Translations under genes and position numbers: made by a program
The notes under the pieces: model-generated
Database searches by the model: none
The model's input: the letters and a program-made list of their open reading frames with translations, nothing else
What the model was told of the DNA's origin: nothing
Source of the DNA: Legionella genomosp. 1
GTDB lineage: Bacteria; Pseudomonadota; Gammaproteobacteria; Legionellales; Legionellaceae
DNA length: 14,023 nt
Assembly: GCA_945889365.1 (NCBI GenBank)
Contig: CAMDBQ010000016.1
Location: 1 to 14,023, forward strand
Direction of reading: 5' to 3'
Part shown: in pieces, positions 1 to 7,785 of the stretch
Layout: every line of letters starts with the position of its first letter
Numbering within the stretch: the first letter of the stretch is position 1

Positions 1-1
1 A

Positions 2-1159
2 ACCATTTTATCTGGAATGGCGGGTGCAGATGAGAGTGATAGTCCAGAAGAGGAGTTAATGCTAACCACAGCGACGCTGGATTGGATGCTGACGCGTGCC
101 AAAGCAAAACCAACCATTATCAATTATAGTTTTGGCAATGGGGGAGTCAGTTGCCCTGCTTGCACCGATTGGAGTGGGCTAGCAAAAATCGTGGATTATG
201 TGGTCAATCATGACAAAATATTGTGGGTTAAATCAGCCGGTAACAAGGGGTATACCACCAACAAAAAACAATCAACCATGTCCACTCCTGCTGATAACTA
301 CAACGCGCTGACGGTTGCCAACATGAATCCAACCGTAAAAATCAACGGTGTGATCATGCAAACGCCGAACCGAAATCAACATGCGATTAAATTTACAAGC
401 AGCCGCGGGCCGACATTAATGGGCCGCCGCAAACCGGATATTTCCGCGCCAGGTAACGACACACGCACCTGCGCACCGGATCCTTTTACTTATCCATTTA
501 AATACACTGCAGCGATGGATTATCATGATGGCTATCGCTTAATGGGTGGAACCAGTTCCGCAGCGCCTCATGTTGGCGGAGCAGTTTTATTGCTACAAGA
601 TGCGGGAATTAAAAATCCGATAGCAGAAAAAGCCTTGTTATTAAATAGTACCGATGCATGGACGGACAGTGGCAAGCCAGGGCCAGATGATCCCAGCCAT
701 GTTTATACAGGCGGTCATTATGCAGTTGAGGGATCTGAGTGGAACCCAACTTATGGCTGGGGTTATATGAATATGCAAAAGGCTTTTGATCAACGCGATA
801 ACATGATCGAAGATCAATTGACCACAACCGATCCAGTTAAAAATTATGAGGCTTTTCTGCCAGTGGGTGGCAAAGTCACCTTGGTGCATGAACGCCGCGT
901 TGGGTATACGGCCGATAACTCCGAATGGAAACTCAGCCATCTTTCACTTGAAATATATGATGCGGATACTGAGGAATTAATAGCCAAGGACAGTAGTCCA
1001 ATTGATACCGTTCATCAGGTGGCTAATTGCAACCGGGAGTCGGGCAACAACTATTGCTCAGCAAAAACAAAAGCAGTTCGTGTGATTATCCGGGTTAAAT
1101 TATTGAATCAAACCGTGGATGGAAGTCAAGACGAACCGTTTGCGATTGTGTTTGGGTAG
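2..1159 (+). CDS. Secreted subtilisin-family serine protease (peptidase S8), 5'-truncated by window edge
   Basis: Endopeptidase of the S8 family, probably acting outside the cytoplasm. The frame is open to the left edge, reading TILSG before the first ATG at 17. TILSG is what normally follows the catalytic-His block (HGTxVAGTI), so the ATG is internal, and the Asp and His of the triad plus any signal peptide lie upstream. Numbering from that Met, the oxyanion-hole Asn is N76 (SAGN), a DISAPG block covers 141-146, and the catalytic Ser is S180 in GTSSAAPHVGG. The catalytic domain ends near 270. The last ~110 residues look like a beta-rich accessory domain with no membrane helix. The gene converges on ligA. 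Family assignment is firm; substrate and export route are not visible. Confidence 0.9.
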   Translation, partial: TILSGMAGADESDSPEEELMLTTATLDWMLTRAKAKPTIINYSFGNGGVSCPACTDWSGLAKIVDYVVNHDKILWVKSAGNKGYTTNKKQSTMSTPADNYNALTVANMNPTVKINGVIMQTPNRNQHAIKFTSSRGPTLMGRRKPDISAPGNDTRTCAPDPFTYPFKYTAAMDYHDGYRLMGGTSSAAPHVGGAVLLLQDAGIKNPIAEKALLLNSTDAWTDSGKPGPDDPSHVYTGGHYAVEGSEWNPTYGWGYMNMQKAFDQRDNMIEDQLTTTDPVKNYEAFLPVGGKVTLVHERRVGYTADNSEWKLSHLSLEIYDADTEELIAKDSSPIDTVHQVANCNRESGNNYCSAKTKAVRVIIRVKLLNQTVDGSQDEPFAIVFG

Positions 1160-1190
1160 GTTCGCGCCTTGCGCCAAGGCCGCAACCTAC
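1156..1190. terminator. Hairpin between convergent S8 protease and ligA, containing both stop codons
   Basis: Two 16-base arms (1156-1171 and 1175-1190) pair at 13 of 16 positions around a 3-base loop; the three mismatches are contiguous. The protease stop TAG (1157-1159) is in the left arm and the ligA stop (CTA on the plus strand, 1187-1189) is in the right arm. It could act as a bidirectional transcript-end hairpin, but neither side is followed by a run of T, so intrinsic termination is not assured. It may also be a copy of a dispersed repeat. Confidence 0.55.
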
Positions 1191-3205
1191 AAAACTAACG
1201 CCATAAACTCATCTTCATTCAACACCCGCACCCCCAGATCCGTCGCTTTGGTTAATTTAGATCCCGCCTCACTCCCCGCCACAACATAATCCGTTTTAGC
1301 CGAAACACTCCCTGTCACGCGTGCACCTTTCGCCAACAAGGCAGCCTTCGCATCATCACGACTCATCTGACTCAATGTGCCGGTTAGCACCACGGCTTTA
1401 TCATAAAATACATGCTGCGTATCAGCAGGCTTAGTCTCTTCAATCGGCCAATGCACACCATAAGCGAGTAATGTATTCACGACATCCAGATTATGCGGTT
1501 GCGCAAAAAAATGTACCACATACGCAGCCCCCACAGGCCCGATGTCTTTTAGCTCCATCAATTGTTCGGCTGTAGCGGCTTTAAGTGCGTCCATATCATG
1601 AAAGTGACTCGCCAACACCCGCGCACTCGCTTCACCTATTTCACGGATCCCGAGTGCATAAATAAACCGGTTAAAGGTGGTTTTTTTACTTAACTCCAAT
1701 TCATGCAATACATTTTCAGCCGACTTTTCACCCATTCGGGGCAATCCAGCCACTAATTTCAAATTCAAATGATACAAATCGGATACGTCTTTCAACATAT
1801 CGATATCGACCATCAAATCAATCAACACCCTGCCAAGGCCATCAATTGACATGGCTTTACGCGAAGCGAAATGCCAGACCATACGTTTTAATTGCGCCTT
1901 GCAAAACAAACCGCCTGTGCAACGCGCGATGGCTTCGCCCTCTTCTCGAACCACATCAGCACCACAAACGGGACAATGCTCTGGCAGATGAATCATCGTC
2001 GTATGAACGGGTCGCTGTTCCATCACCACCGATACCACTTCAGGAATCACGTCCCCTGCCCGTCGAATGATCACCACATCACCAATACGAATGTCCTTGC
2101 GTTCAATTTCATCCATATTATGCAAGGTTGCATTGCTCACAGTGACGCCGGCAACACTAACCGGTTGCAAGCGCGCAACAGGCGTCAGTGCACCTGTGCG
2201 CCCTACTTGAAAATCAACATCCAATACCGTAGTCATTTGCTCTACGGCCGGAAATTTATGCGCACAAGCAAAGCGCGGCGCCCGAGCTACAAAACCTAAT
2301 TTTTGTTGCCATTCGCGGCTATCAACTTTATAAACTACCCCATCGATTTCAAAAGGTAAGTTCGGACGACGCCGTTCCATCGCCTCATAATAAGCCTGAC
2401 AACCCGCCAATCCCTTAACCAATTGACTCTCTGAAGACACCCTGAAACCAAAACTGCGCAATAGCTCCAGTTGCTGCATATGGCTATCCGGCAACTCAAT
2501 CCCTTCGCTGGCTCCAATACCATAACAATAAATAGCCAAAGGGCGCTTAGCAGTGATGGCAGGTTTTAACTGACGCAAACTCCCTGCCGCTGCATTACGA
2601 GGATTAGCAAAGGTCTTTTCATCCTGCAAACGCGCTGCAGCATTGAAGGCTTCAAAGCCCGCTTTTGGCATGTAAACTTCACCACGAACCTCGATTAACG
2701 CGGGAGGCTTGTCAGTCATGAGCTTCAATGGAATAGCGGCAATGGTTTTAATATTACTGGTCACATCCTCGCCAACCGCTCCATCTCCGCGGGTCGCGGC
2801 AGAGATTAGCAATCCATTTTCATAAGTTAAATTAACCGCCAAGCCATCCAGTTTTGGCTCACAGGTAAACAATAAATTCCGCTCATCACATCCCAGTTTC
2901 TCCGTAACTCGCTTCATAAATCCCTGAAGCTCTTCAGAAGAAAACACATTACCTAACGACAGCATAGGCAGCCGATGTTCAATCGGCTTCAAGGCACTAA
3001 CCGGGGTTATTCCAACCCTTTGCGTCGGCGAATCACTAGTGATCAATTGTGGATATTGCACTTCCAAATCCTGTAGTTCTTTAAAACAACGATCATATTC
3101 TGCATCGGGCACCAGTGGCTCATCCAATACATAATAATGCTGGTCATAAAGACGGATCCGTTCACGTAACGCATTGATTTGATTTAAAACAGTATCTTCA
3201 GTCAT
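1187..3205 (-). CDS. ligA: NAD+-dependent DNA ligase LigA
   Basis: Seals 5'-phosphate/3'-OH nicks during replication and repair, using NAD+ as adenylate donor. At 672 residues it has the full family length. Domains in order: N-terminal Ia domain with the YYVLDEP...DAEYD NAD+-binding signature (24-38); adenylation domain with active-site Lys118 in KLDG and the downstream TRGDG (138-142) and DGVVYK (288-293) motifs; OB fold (~325-400); Cys4 zinc finger (C411, C414, C429, C435); helix-hairpin-helix region (~450-580); C-terminal BRCT domain (~597-672). The segment AHKFPA at 315-320 has His where many LigA proteins have Tyr; this is minor. ATG at 3205 fits a promoter about 30 bases upstream. No strong ribosome-binding site is seen. 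It is transcribed divergently from rmuC. Confidence 0.98.
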   Translation of the reverse strand: MTEDTVLNQINALRERIRLYDQHYYVLDEPLVPDAEYDRCFKELQDLEVQYPQLITSDSPTQRVGITPVSALKPIEHRLPMLSLGNVFSSEELQGFMKRVTEKLGCDERNLLFTCEPKLDGLAVNLTYENGLLISAATRGDGAVGEDVTSNIKTIAAIPLKLMTDKPPALIEVRGEVYMPKAGFEAFNAAARLQDEKTFANPRNAAAGSLRQLKPAITAKRPLAIYCYGIGASEGIELPDSHMQQLELLRSFGFRVSSESQLVKGLAGCQAYYEAMERRRPNLPFEIDGVVYKVDSREWQQKLGFVARAPRFACAHKFPAVEQMTTVLDVDFQVGRTGALTPVARLQPVSVAGVTVSNATLHNMDEIERKDIRIGDVVIIRRAGDVIPEVVSVVMEQRPVHTTMIHLPEHCPVCGADVVREEGEAIARCTGGLFCKAQLKRMVWHFASRKAMSIDGLGRVLIDLMVDIDMLKDVSDLYHLNLKLVAGLPRMGEKSAENVLHELELSKKTTFNRFIYALGIREIGEASARVLASHFHDMDALKAATAEQLMELKDIGPVGAAYVVHFFAQPHNLDVVNTLLAYGVHWPIEETKPADTQHVFYDKAVVLTGTLSQMSRDDAKAALLAKGARVTGSVSAKTDYVVAGSEAGSKLTKATDLGVRVLNEDEFMALVL

Positions 3206-3236
3206 TAATTATTAATCGGTAACAAACAGGAAGACC

Positions 3237-3265
3237 ATTTTAGGCGTAACGACCCAACCTCGCAA
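3237..3265 (-). promoter_or_regulatory. Probable sigma-70 promoter of ligA
   Basis: On the minus strand, TTGCGA (3260-3265) is followed after exactly 17 bases by TAAAAT (3237-3242), matching 4/6 and 5/6 of the consensus -35 and -10 boxes. The predicted start near 3229 leaves a leader of about 24 bases before the ligA ATG. Confidence 0.55.
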
Positions 3266-3277
3266 GGAATAACCGTG

Positions 3278-3394
3278 TAACGTCAGGTCTGTCCCATCTA
3301 AATGGGCACCGAAGTTTGCTTTGGGGACGTCTCGTTAAGATCCTGACAAAAACCCATATTCAACACCTGCATCAGATCCCGCAATGCTTGCGGG
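3278..3394. other. Structured segment of the ligA-rmuC intergenic region, no gene recognised
   Basis: The 242-base gap 3206-3447 has no credible ORF. It holds several inverted repeats: GTCAGGTCT (3282-3290) with AGATCCTGAC (3338-3347), nine pairs with one bulge; CCCAT/ATGGG (3293-3297/3302-3306), which competes with GTCCC/GGGAC (3291-3295/3324-3328); and a perfect 7-bp hairpin with a 3-base loop at 3378-3394. The nested arms give a rod-like fold that could be a small RNA or a long leader. I do not recognise a known RNA family (6S, RNase P RNA, 4.5S and tmRNA signatures are absent), and no terminator T-run is present. Confidence 0.3.
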
Positions 3395-3415
3395 CTAGGG
3401 GTTCTGGGTTATACT
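3388..3415 (+). promoter_or_regulatory. Possible rmuC promoter
   Basis: TATACT (3410-3415) is a good -10 box (4/6, strong TAT start). The -35 candidate TTGCGG (3388-3393) lies 16 bases upstream and matches only the TTG. It overlaps the right arm of the perfect hairpin at 3378-3394. Predicted start is near 3422, about 26 bases before the rmuC ATG. Confidence 0.4.
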
Positions 3416-3447
3416 GTGCGTCTTTACTCTAATATATCAGACTAAAC

Positions 3448-4692
3448 ATGCCCGATTTACCCATTGTGCTCATGACCGTTGGCGGAGTAGCTGCCCTGCA
3501 AATAGTCCTCATCTTTTGGTTGTTACGCCGTCAAAACCACCATCGCCTCCAAGCAGACGTGCATCATGAAAAATCACAACAAGCACTGACCACACAATTG
3601 CATCATGTGCATATTGAATTACAACAACTGTTTCAAACCAGTCAACATGGCATTCTTGAAAAAATTTCTCAAGGTCATTTAAACAGTCAGCAATTGATCT
3701 CTGAAACTGTGCAACGGCAAATGAGTGATGTGCGCGAGCAAATTGGGCATAGCTTTACTCAGCACGCCGGCGCTCTCACCTCTCATTTACAATCGTTAAC
3801 AGAAGAAATACGCACCCATTTGCAGAGCTTGACACAACAGGTTAATCATCGCCTGACCGAAGGTTTTGAAAAAACCTCATCCACATTTATCGATGTGGTA
3901 AAACGGCTGACCATCATTGACGAGGCGCAGAAAAAAATCACGGAATTATCTACTCATGTCGTGAGCCTGCAGGATATTCTGGTTGACAAACGTGCCCGTG
4001 GCGCATTTGGCGAAGTGCAGTTGGCAGCCCTGATCGCCAATATGATTCCTGCCAGCCATTACAGCCTGCAATACACCCTCAGCAATCAAAAACGTGCCGA
4101 TTGCATTCTGTTTTTACCTGAACCAACGGGTAATGTGGTTATTGATGCGAAATTCCCGCTGGAAACCTACCAACGGCTGATGAATACTGATCCATCCTCG
4201 GTGGAAAGAAAGTCCTTGCAGCAGCAGTTCCGCCAGGATCTGCAAAAACACATCAAAGACATTGCCGAAAAATATATTATTCCGAATGAAACAACGGATG
4301 GGGCAGTCATGTTTATCCCTGCAGAAGCCATTTTTGCGGAAGTTCATTCAAACTATCCCGAAGTGATTGCCATGTCGCAACGCATGAAAGTATGGTTGGT
4401 CTCGCCCAGCACGTTAATGGCTGTTCTTACCACCGCACGTGCCGTATTAAAAGATGATGCAACCCGCAAACAAGTGCACATCATTCAAAAACACCTCCAT
4501 TCTCTGGCCGATGATTTCCAACGGTTTGAAAAACGCATGGACAAGCTGACCAAACACATTGATATGGCCCATCAAGATGTGAATGAAGTGAATACTTCAG
4601 CGAAAAAAATCTCCCAACGGTTTCAGAAGATTGAGTCGGTAGAGTTGGAGGGGCATGAGGTGGCGTTGGTTGAGACGTTGCCTTTGGTTTAA
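3448..4692 (+). CDS. rmuC: DNA recombination protein RmuC
   Basis: RmuC family: a membrane-anchored, coiled-coil protein with a PD-(D/E)XK-like nuclease core. In E. coli, loss of RmuC raises inversion between short inverted repeats. At 414 residues it is near the usual length. A membrane helix (about 5-25) is followed by RRQNHHR, then a long Gln/His-rich coiled coil (~35-175). Within the coil, SHLQSLTEEIR and THLQSLTQQVN are spaced by exactly 11 residues, a hendecad pattern. The nuclease domain follows, with RGAFGEVQL (184-192) and the catalytic-type VIDAKFPLE (D233, K235). A second helical stretch near 340-395 closes the protein. ATG at 3448 lies 33 bases after a TATACT -10 box. No strong Shine-Dalgarno is visible. 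Confidence 0.95.
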   Translation: MPDLPIVLMTVGGVAALQIVLIFWLLRRQNHHRLQADVHHEKSQQALTTQLHHVHIELQQLFQTSQHGILEKISQGHLNSQQLISETVQRQMSDVREQIGHSFTQHAGALTSHLQSLTEEIRTHLQSLTQQVNHRLTEGFEKTSSTFIDVVKRLTIIDEAQKKITELSTHVVSLQDILVDKRARGAFGEVQLAALIANMIPASHYSLQYTLSNQKRADCILFLPEPTGNVVIDAKFPLETYQRLMNTDPSSVERKSLQQQFRQDLQKHIKDIAEKYIIPNETTDGAVMFIPAEAIFAEVHSNYPEVIAMSQRMKVWLVSPSTLMAVLTTARAVLKDDATRKQVHIIQKHLHSLADDFQRFEKRMDKLTKHIDMAHQDVNEVNTSAKKISQRFQKIESVELEGHEVALVETLPLV

Positions 4693-4703
4693 TGGCAGCG
4701 CGC

Positions 4704-4720
4704 CCACGAATTCATCGTGG
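4704..4720 (+). terminator. Weak hairpin after rmuC
   Basis: CCACGA (4704-4709) and TCGTGG (4715-4720) form a perfect 6-bp stem with a 5-base loop, 12 bases after the rmuC stop. It is followed by ATAAAG rather than a T-run, so it may only be a 3'-end stabiliser. Confidence 0.3.
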
Positions 4721-4752
4721 ATAAAGAAGACTGAACGATGCCTTCTTTTCTG

Positions 4753-4761
4753 TGCTATGCT
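4753..4761 (+). promoter_or_regulatory. Possible extended -10 promoter for the Cys-repeat/pot operon
   Basis: TGC-TATGCT is an extended -10 (TGn plus 4/6 of TATAAT). No good -35 is visible. The predicted start near 4768 leaves a leader of ~22 bases that contains GAGAG (4777-4781) at normal spacing from the ATG at 4791. The downstream genes are packed with gaps of at most 13 bases, so this would be the only visible promoter for the whole run to 9228. Confidence 0.4.
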
Positions 4762-4790
4762 TCTTAATATTATATTGAGAGATTGAAATC

Positions 4791-5114
4791 ATGCGGCTAC
4801 TATATCGTTTTGCCATTGTGAGTCTCGTGCTGCTTAGCTTTGCTGTGCATGCCGATTGTGATAATTGTTGCGGCAGCATGGGTGGGGTTCAATACTGCGA
4901 CTCCTCTGCCGGGCGCATGGTATGCAAAAATGGTGAATATTCGGCCTGTTATTGTACCCGTCATGCGGTGATGGATCTACAAAAAATCGCAGGTTGTTGC
5001 TTGTGGCAAGGAGGCGTGTTCAAAATTAATGAAAAAGGCTGGGTGATTTGCAACAATGGGGGCCTATCTGAAATTTGTAGCCTGGGAAACCCTATACAAA
5101 AAGTCACCATGTAA
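4791..5114 (+). CDS. Small secreted cysteine-rich protein with a duplicated CC-x3-GGV unit
   Basis: 107 residues of unknown function. Residues 1-21 form a clear signal peptide ending FAVHA, so the mature protein is exported and starts DCDNCC. It has 11 cysteines (23, 26, 27, 36, 45, 53, 55, 69, 70, 87, 96), suggesting a disulfide-bonded extracytoplasmic fold. Two units share one pattern: CC-x3-GGV-x(6,7)-G-x2-C-x-NG-x2-S-x(1-3)-C, at about 26-55 and 69-96. Unit 2 lacks the Cys equivalent to C36. GAGAG at 4777-4781 supports the ATG at 4791. The stop is one base before the potA ATG (TAA-T-ATG), so it is probably cotranscribed and translationally coupled with potA. I recall similar small Cys-rich proteins in Legionella-like genomes but cannot name a family. 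Confidence 0.85.
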   Translation: MRLLYRFAIVSLVLLSFAVHADCDNCCGSMGGVQYCDSSAGRMVCKNGEYSACYCTRHAVMDLQKIAGCCLWQGGVFKINEKGWVICNNGGLSEICSLGNPIQKVTM

Positions 5115-5115
5115 T

Positions 5116-6207
5116 ATGCTTCCATTAATTGAAATCAAAAACGTTTGTAAATCATATAACGCGTTGCCCATATTAAATGACATTTCATTTTCAGTGCAGC
5201 CCGGCGAATTCCTAACCCTGCTAGGACCCTCGGGCTGCGGAAAAACCACGCTATTGCGCATGATCTCCGGCTTCGAACAACCCTCGTCTGGCGAGATTTA
5301 TATCAACGGTTTATGCGTTAATCATTTGCCACCACAACAGCGAGATGTGCACACGGTTTTTCAAAGTTATGCTTTATTTCCGCACTTATCGGTTTTTGAA
5401 AACGTAGCCTTTGCTTTGCGCTGCAAACGCATTGCTAATGATGAAATAGAGCAGCGCGTAAATGAATCACTGCGTCTGGTTCAGCTTGATTCTTTTGCCT
5501 CACGCAATATTAAACAATTAAGTGGTGGTCAACAGCAACGCGTTGCGATTGCACGAGCCATTATTAATCGCCCTCAAGTGTTATTACTAGATGAGCCGTT
5601 AAGCTCTCTGGATCACCGACTTCGTCAGGCCATGCAATACGAACTCAAACAGTTGCAAAAAACCTTGAACATGACGTTTATTTTTGTCACGCATGATCAA
5701 GAAGAAGCGCTGTCGATGTCGGATCGAATTGTTATTTTCAATCATGGTCACATTGAACAAATCGGTACACCACGAGATGTTTATGAAAACCCCAGCAACT
5801 TGCATGTTGCCATGTTCATTGGGGAGGCCAATATTTTTGAAATCGAGATCAATGCCATTGAGGGGCAAGACGTCATCACCGAAGTTGAATCCACTACATT
5901 GCATTGTAAAAATACGGGTAATTACGTAGTCGGTGAAAGGCTTCATTTAATTGTACGCCCAGAGGATATTCGCGTTTGGAGTGAAACCGAAATTCCCAGC
6001 ACAAAAGGCATGCTGCCCGGCAAAATAGTCGACATTATTTATAAAGGCTCAACGGTTGATCTAAAAGTCGCACTGCCATCCGGTAAGATTATCAATGCGT
6101 CTGAATTTTTTGATGAAGATGATGACCAGTTGGAGTATTTGCCTAATGAGATTGTTTGGGTGCACTGGTTAACTGGCTGGGAGGTGTTATTGCCTCATGA
6201 AGACTAA
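5116..6207 (+). CDS. potA: Spermidine/putrescine ABC transporter ATP-binding protein PotA
   Basis: ATPase subunit that powers PotBC-mediated polyamine import at the inner face of the cytoplasmic membrane. It has 363 residues from ATG 5116. Visible motifs: Walker A GPSGCGKT (37-44), Q-loop Q83, ABC signature LSGGQ (135-139), Walker B VLLLDE (155-160), H-loop His193. A C-terminal TOBE-type regulatory domain (~240-363) matches the PotA/CysA/MalK class. An in-frame ATG 60 bases upstream (5056) would add residues unlike any PotA and would overlap the Cys-rich gene, so 5116 is preferred. There is no clear Shine-Dalgarno; the start lies one base after the preceding stop, which suggests reinitiation. 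The 3' end overlaps potB by 11 bases. The family is certain; polyamine specificity is inferred from the potBCD neighbours. Confidence 0.95.
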   Translation: MLPLIEIKNVCKSYNALPILNDISFSVQPGEFLTLLGPSGCGKTTLLRMISGFEQPSSGEIYINGLCVNHLPPQQRDVHTVFQSYALFPHLSVFENVAFALRCKRIANDEIEQRVNESLRLVQLDSFASRNIKQLSGGQQQRVAIARAIINRPQVLLLDEPLSSLDHRLRQAMQYELKQLQKTLNMTFIFVTHDQEEALSMSDRIVIFNHGHIEQIGTPRDVYENPSNLHVAMFIGEANIFEIEINAIEGQDVITEVESTTLHCKNTGNYVVGERLHLIVRPEDIRVWSETEIPSTKGMLPGKIVDIIYKGSTVDLKVALPSGKIINASEFFDEDDDQLEYLPNEIVWVHWLTGWEVLLPHED

Positions 6208-7021
6208 ACCATTATCCATTTATTTTATTTACACTTGGCTGGCTGTATTTAGTTTAATCCCGTTGGGGCTGGTTTTTATAGCCAGTTTTTTATCCAGGGA
6301 CAGTACTCATCTAGTATCGCTACCACTAACACTAAGCCATTACAGCGCCCTGCTTTCTCCGCAATTTGCCAATGTATTTTTACGCTCACTAATCATCGCT
6401 TTCATAACCACTGCTGCCTGTCTTTTACTGGCCTACCCGTTCAGTTATTTACTGGTCAAATCAAAACATCAATCTGTTTTGCTGCTGCTGATTATTATCC
6501 CTTTCTGGACCAGCTCATTGGTTCGCACCTATGCATTGATAGCCATTTTAAAGTTAAACGGAATACTGAACGCCGTTCTAATCAAACTGCATATTATTGA
6601 CCAACCATTGGCATTGCTTTATTCCAATTTCGCCGTTATCAGTGGGCTTATTTATACTCTGTTTCCATTTATGGTCTTGCCGATTTTTACTAACATGGAG
6701 CGTTTTGACTTTAGATTAATTGAAGCGGCCAAAGATTTAGGCGCCGGCAGGTTATCCATTTTTTTTCGAGTGTTTTTACCCAATACCGCCAAGGGCATTA
6801 TCTCAGGATGCTCTTTGGTTTTATTACCAGCAATGACCCTGTTTTATATTCCCAATGTTTTGGGTGGTGCGCGCTCTGTGCTGTTAGGCAATATGATTCA
6901 GGGGCAATTCCTGGTTCTTGAGAATTGGCCACAAGGGGCTGCAACGAGTATTGTACTGACAATGACGTTAATTTTAATCTTGTGGTTCTTGCGACGCGAT
7001 CGTAAGGGGTCCAGCACGTGA
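6197..7021 (+). CDS. potB: Spermidine/putrescine ABC transporter permease PotB
   Basis: Inner-membrane permease forming half of the polyamine channel with PotC. 274 residues, about six membrane helices (about 10-30, 63-85, 93-118, 140-165, 205-225, 250-266). The cytoplasmic coupling loop carries the EAA motif, reading EAAKDLGAG at 176-184 and continuing to FLPNTAKGII, which docks on PotA. ATG 6197 lies inside the potA end and is preceded by GGGAGG (6179-6184), a strong ribosome-binding site 12 bases upstream. The last bases overlap the potC start (GTGA). Confidence 0.95.
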   Translation: MKTKPLSIYFIYTWLAVFSLIPLGLVFIASFLSRDSTHLVSLPLTLSHYSALLSPQFANVFLRSLIIAFITTAACLLLAYPFSYLLVKSKHQSVLLLLIIIPFWTSSLVRTYALIAILKLNGILNAVLIKLHIIDQPLALLYSNFAVISGLIYTLFPFMVLPIFTNMERFDFRLIEAAKDLGAGRLSIFFRVFLPNTAKGIISGCSLVLLPAMTLFYIPNVLGGARSVLLGNMIQGQFLVLENWPQGAATSIVLTMTLILILWFLRRDRKGSST

Positions 7022-7785
7022 AGTCCTTTGCCAAAAAACTATACATGCTATGGGTATACGGTCTACTGTACATCCCCATTCTCGTATTGATTCTTTACTC
7101 AGTAAACAATGCGCGATTCTCTTTGCAATGGCATGGATTTTCAACCCATTGGTATCAAGTATTAATCCATGACCAAGGTCTTTGGACCGCTCTTTTTCAT
7201 TCAGTCTATTTAGGTCTTACCGCCTCTCTAGTGGCGACTGTCACCGGGCTATTTGCTTGCGCATATCTGTTTTTGCACCCAAATTACAAACACTACCGTT
7301 CATTTTATGCAACCCTGTTCTTGCTGATTATTATCCCTGATCTGGTTCTTGGCGTCGCATTGCTGATTTTTTTCAATATCACCTCTACACCATTAGGATT
7401 TTTAAGTTTATTAATCGCACATATCACGTTTTGTATTCCTTTTGTTGTCCTAACCATCAACAGCCGAATTCATACGTTGGACGTCAATATTTTTGCTAGC
7501 GCGCTGGATTTAGGTGCGAGTCGGTTTACCGCATTAACACGTGTTTTATTTCCTTTATTATGGCCGGCGATATCCAGTGCATTTTTATTGTGTTTTACCT
7601 TATCATTTGATGATGTGATCATCAGTTATTTTGTGTCTGGCCCTGATTTCAATATATTACCACTGACTATTTATTCGCTGGTGAGAGCCGGGGTTACACC
7701 TGAACTGAATGCCCTATGTACCGTGACTTTTTTAATTTCCATGGTACTGGTCATCCTGTCTTATCGCATGTCACGGAAATCTTAA
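7018..7785 (+). CDS. potC: Spermidine/putrescine ABC transporter permease PotC
   Basis: Second permease of the polyamine importer. 255 residues, about six membrane helices, with its EAA-type coupling loop at 160-178 (SALDLGASRF, then RVLFPLLWPA). The start codon is GTG (7018-7020), overlapping the potB TGA by three bases. AAGGGG at 7004-7009 gives a good ribosome-binding site at 8 bases, which fixes this start. Length and topology match E. coli PotC. The stop TAA shares its last base with the potD ATG (TAATG). Confidence 0.95.
   Translation: MKSFAKKLYMLWVYGLLYIPILVLILYSVNNARFSLQWHGFSTHWYQVLIHDQGLWTALFHSVYLGLTASLVATVTGLFACAYLFLHPNYKHYRSFYATLFLLIIIPDLVLGVALLIFFNITSTPLGFLSLLIAHITFCIPFVVLTINSRIHTLDVNIFASALDLGASRFTALTRVLFPLLWPAISSAFLLCFTLSFDDVIISYFVSGPDFNILPLTIYSLVRAGVTPELNALCTVTFLISMVLVILSYRMSRKS

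Noticed and set aside
1892..2299. 135-codon plus-strand open frame inside ligA
   Set aside because: Shadow of ligA, which is conserved over its full length. The translation has no recognisable feature.
3245..3410. 6S RNA, RNase P RNA, 4.5S RNA or tmRNA in the ligA-rmuC gap
   Set aside because: The rod-like pairing suggested 6S RNA, but I could not find its conserved central-bubble sequences on either strand. Signature sequences of the other RNAs are also absent.
4723..4748. AAAGAAG/CTTCTTT inverted repeat as rmuC terminator
   Set aside because: AT-rich 7-bp stem with a 12-base loop and only a short T stretch; too weak to call.
5056..5115. Earlier ATG for potA
   Set aside because: The added residues do not resemble PotA N-termini and overlap the Cys-rich gene. 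MLPLIEIKNV at 5116 is the usual ABC-ATPase beginning.
7716..7784. Earlier in-frame start for potD inside potC
   Set aside because: It hides a normal signal peptide behind a polar segment, and the TAATG junction at 7783-7787 is the expected coupled start.
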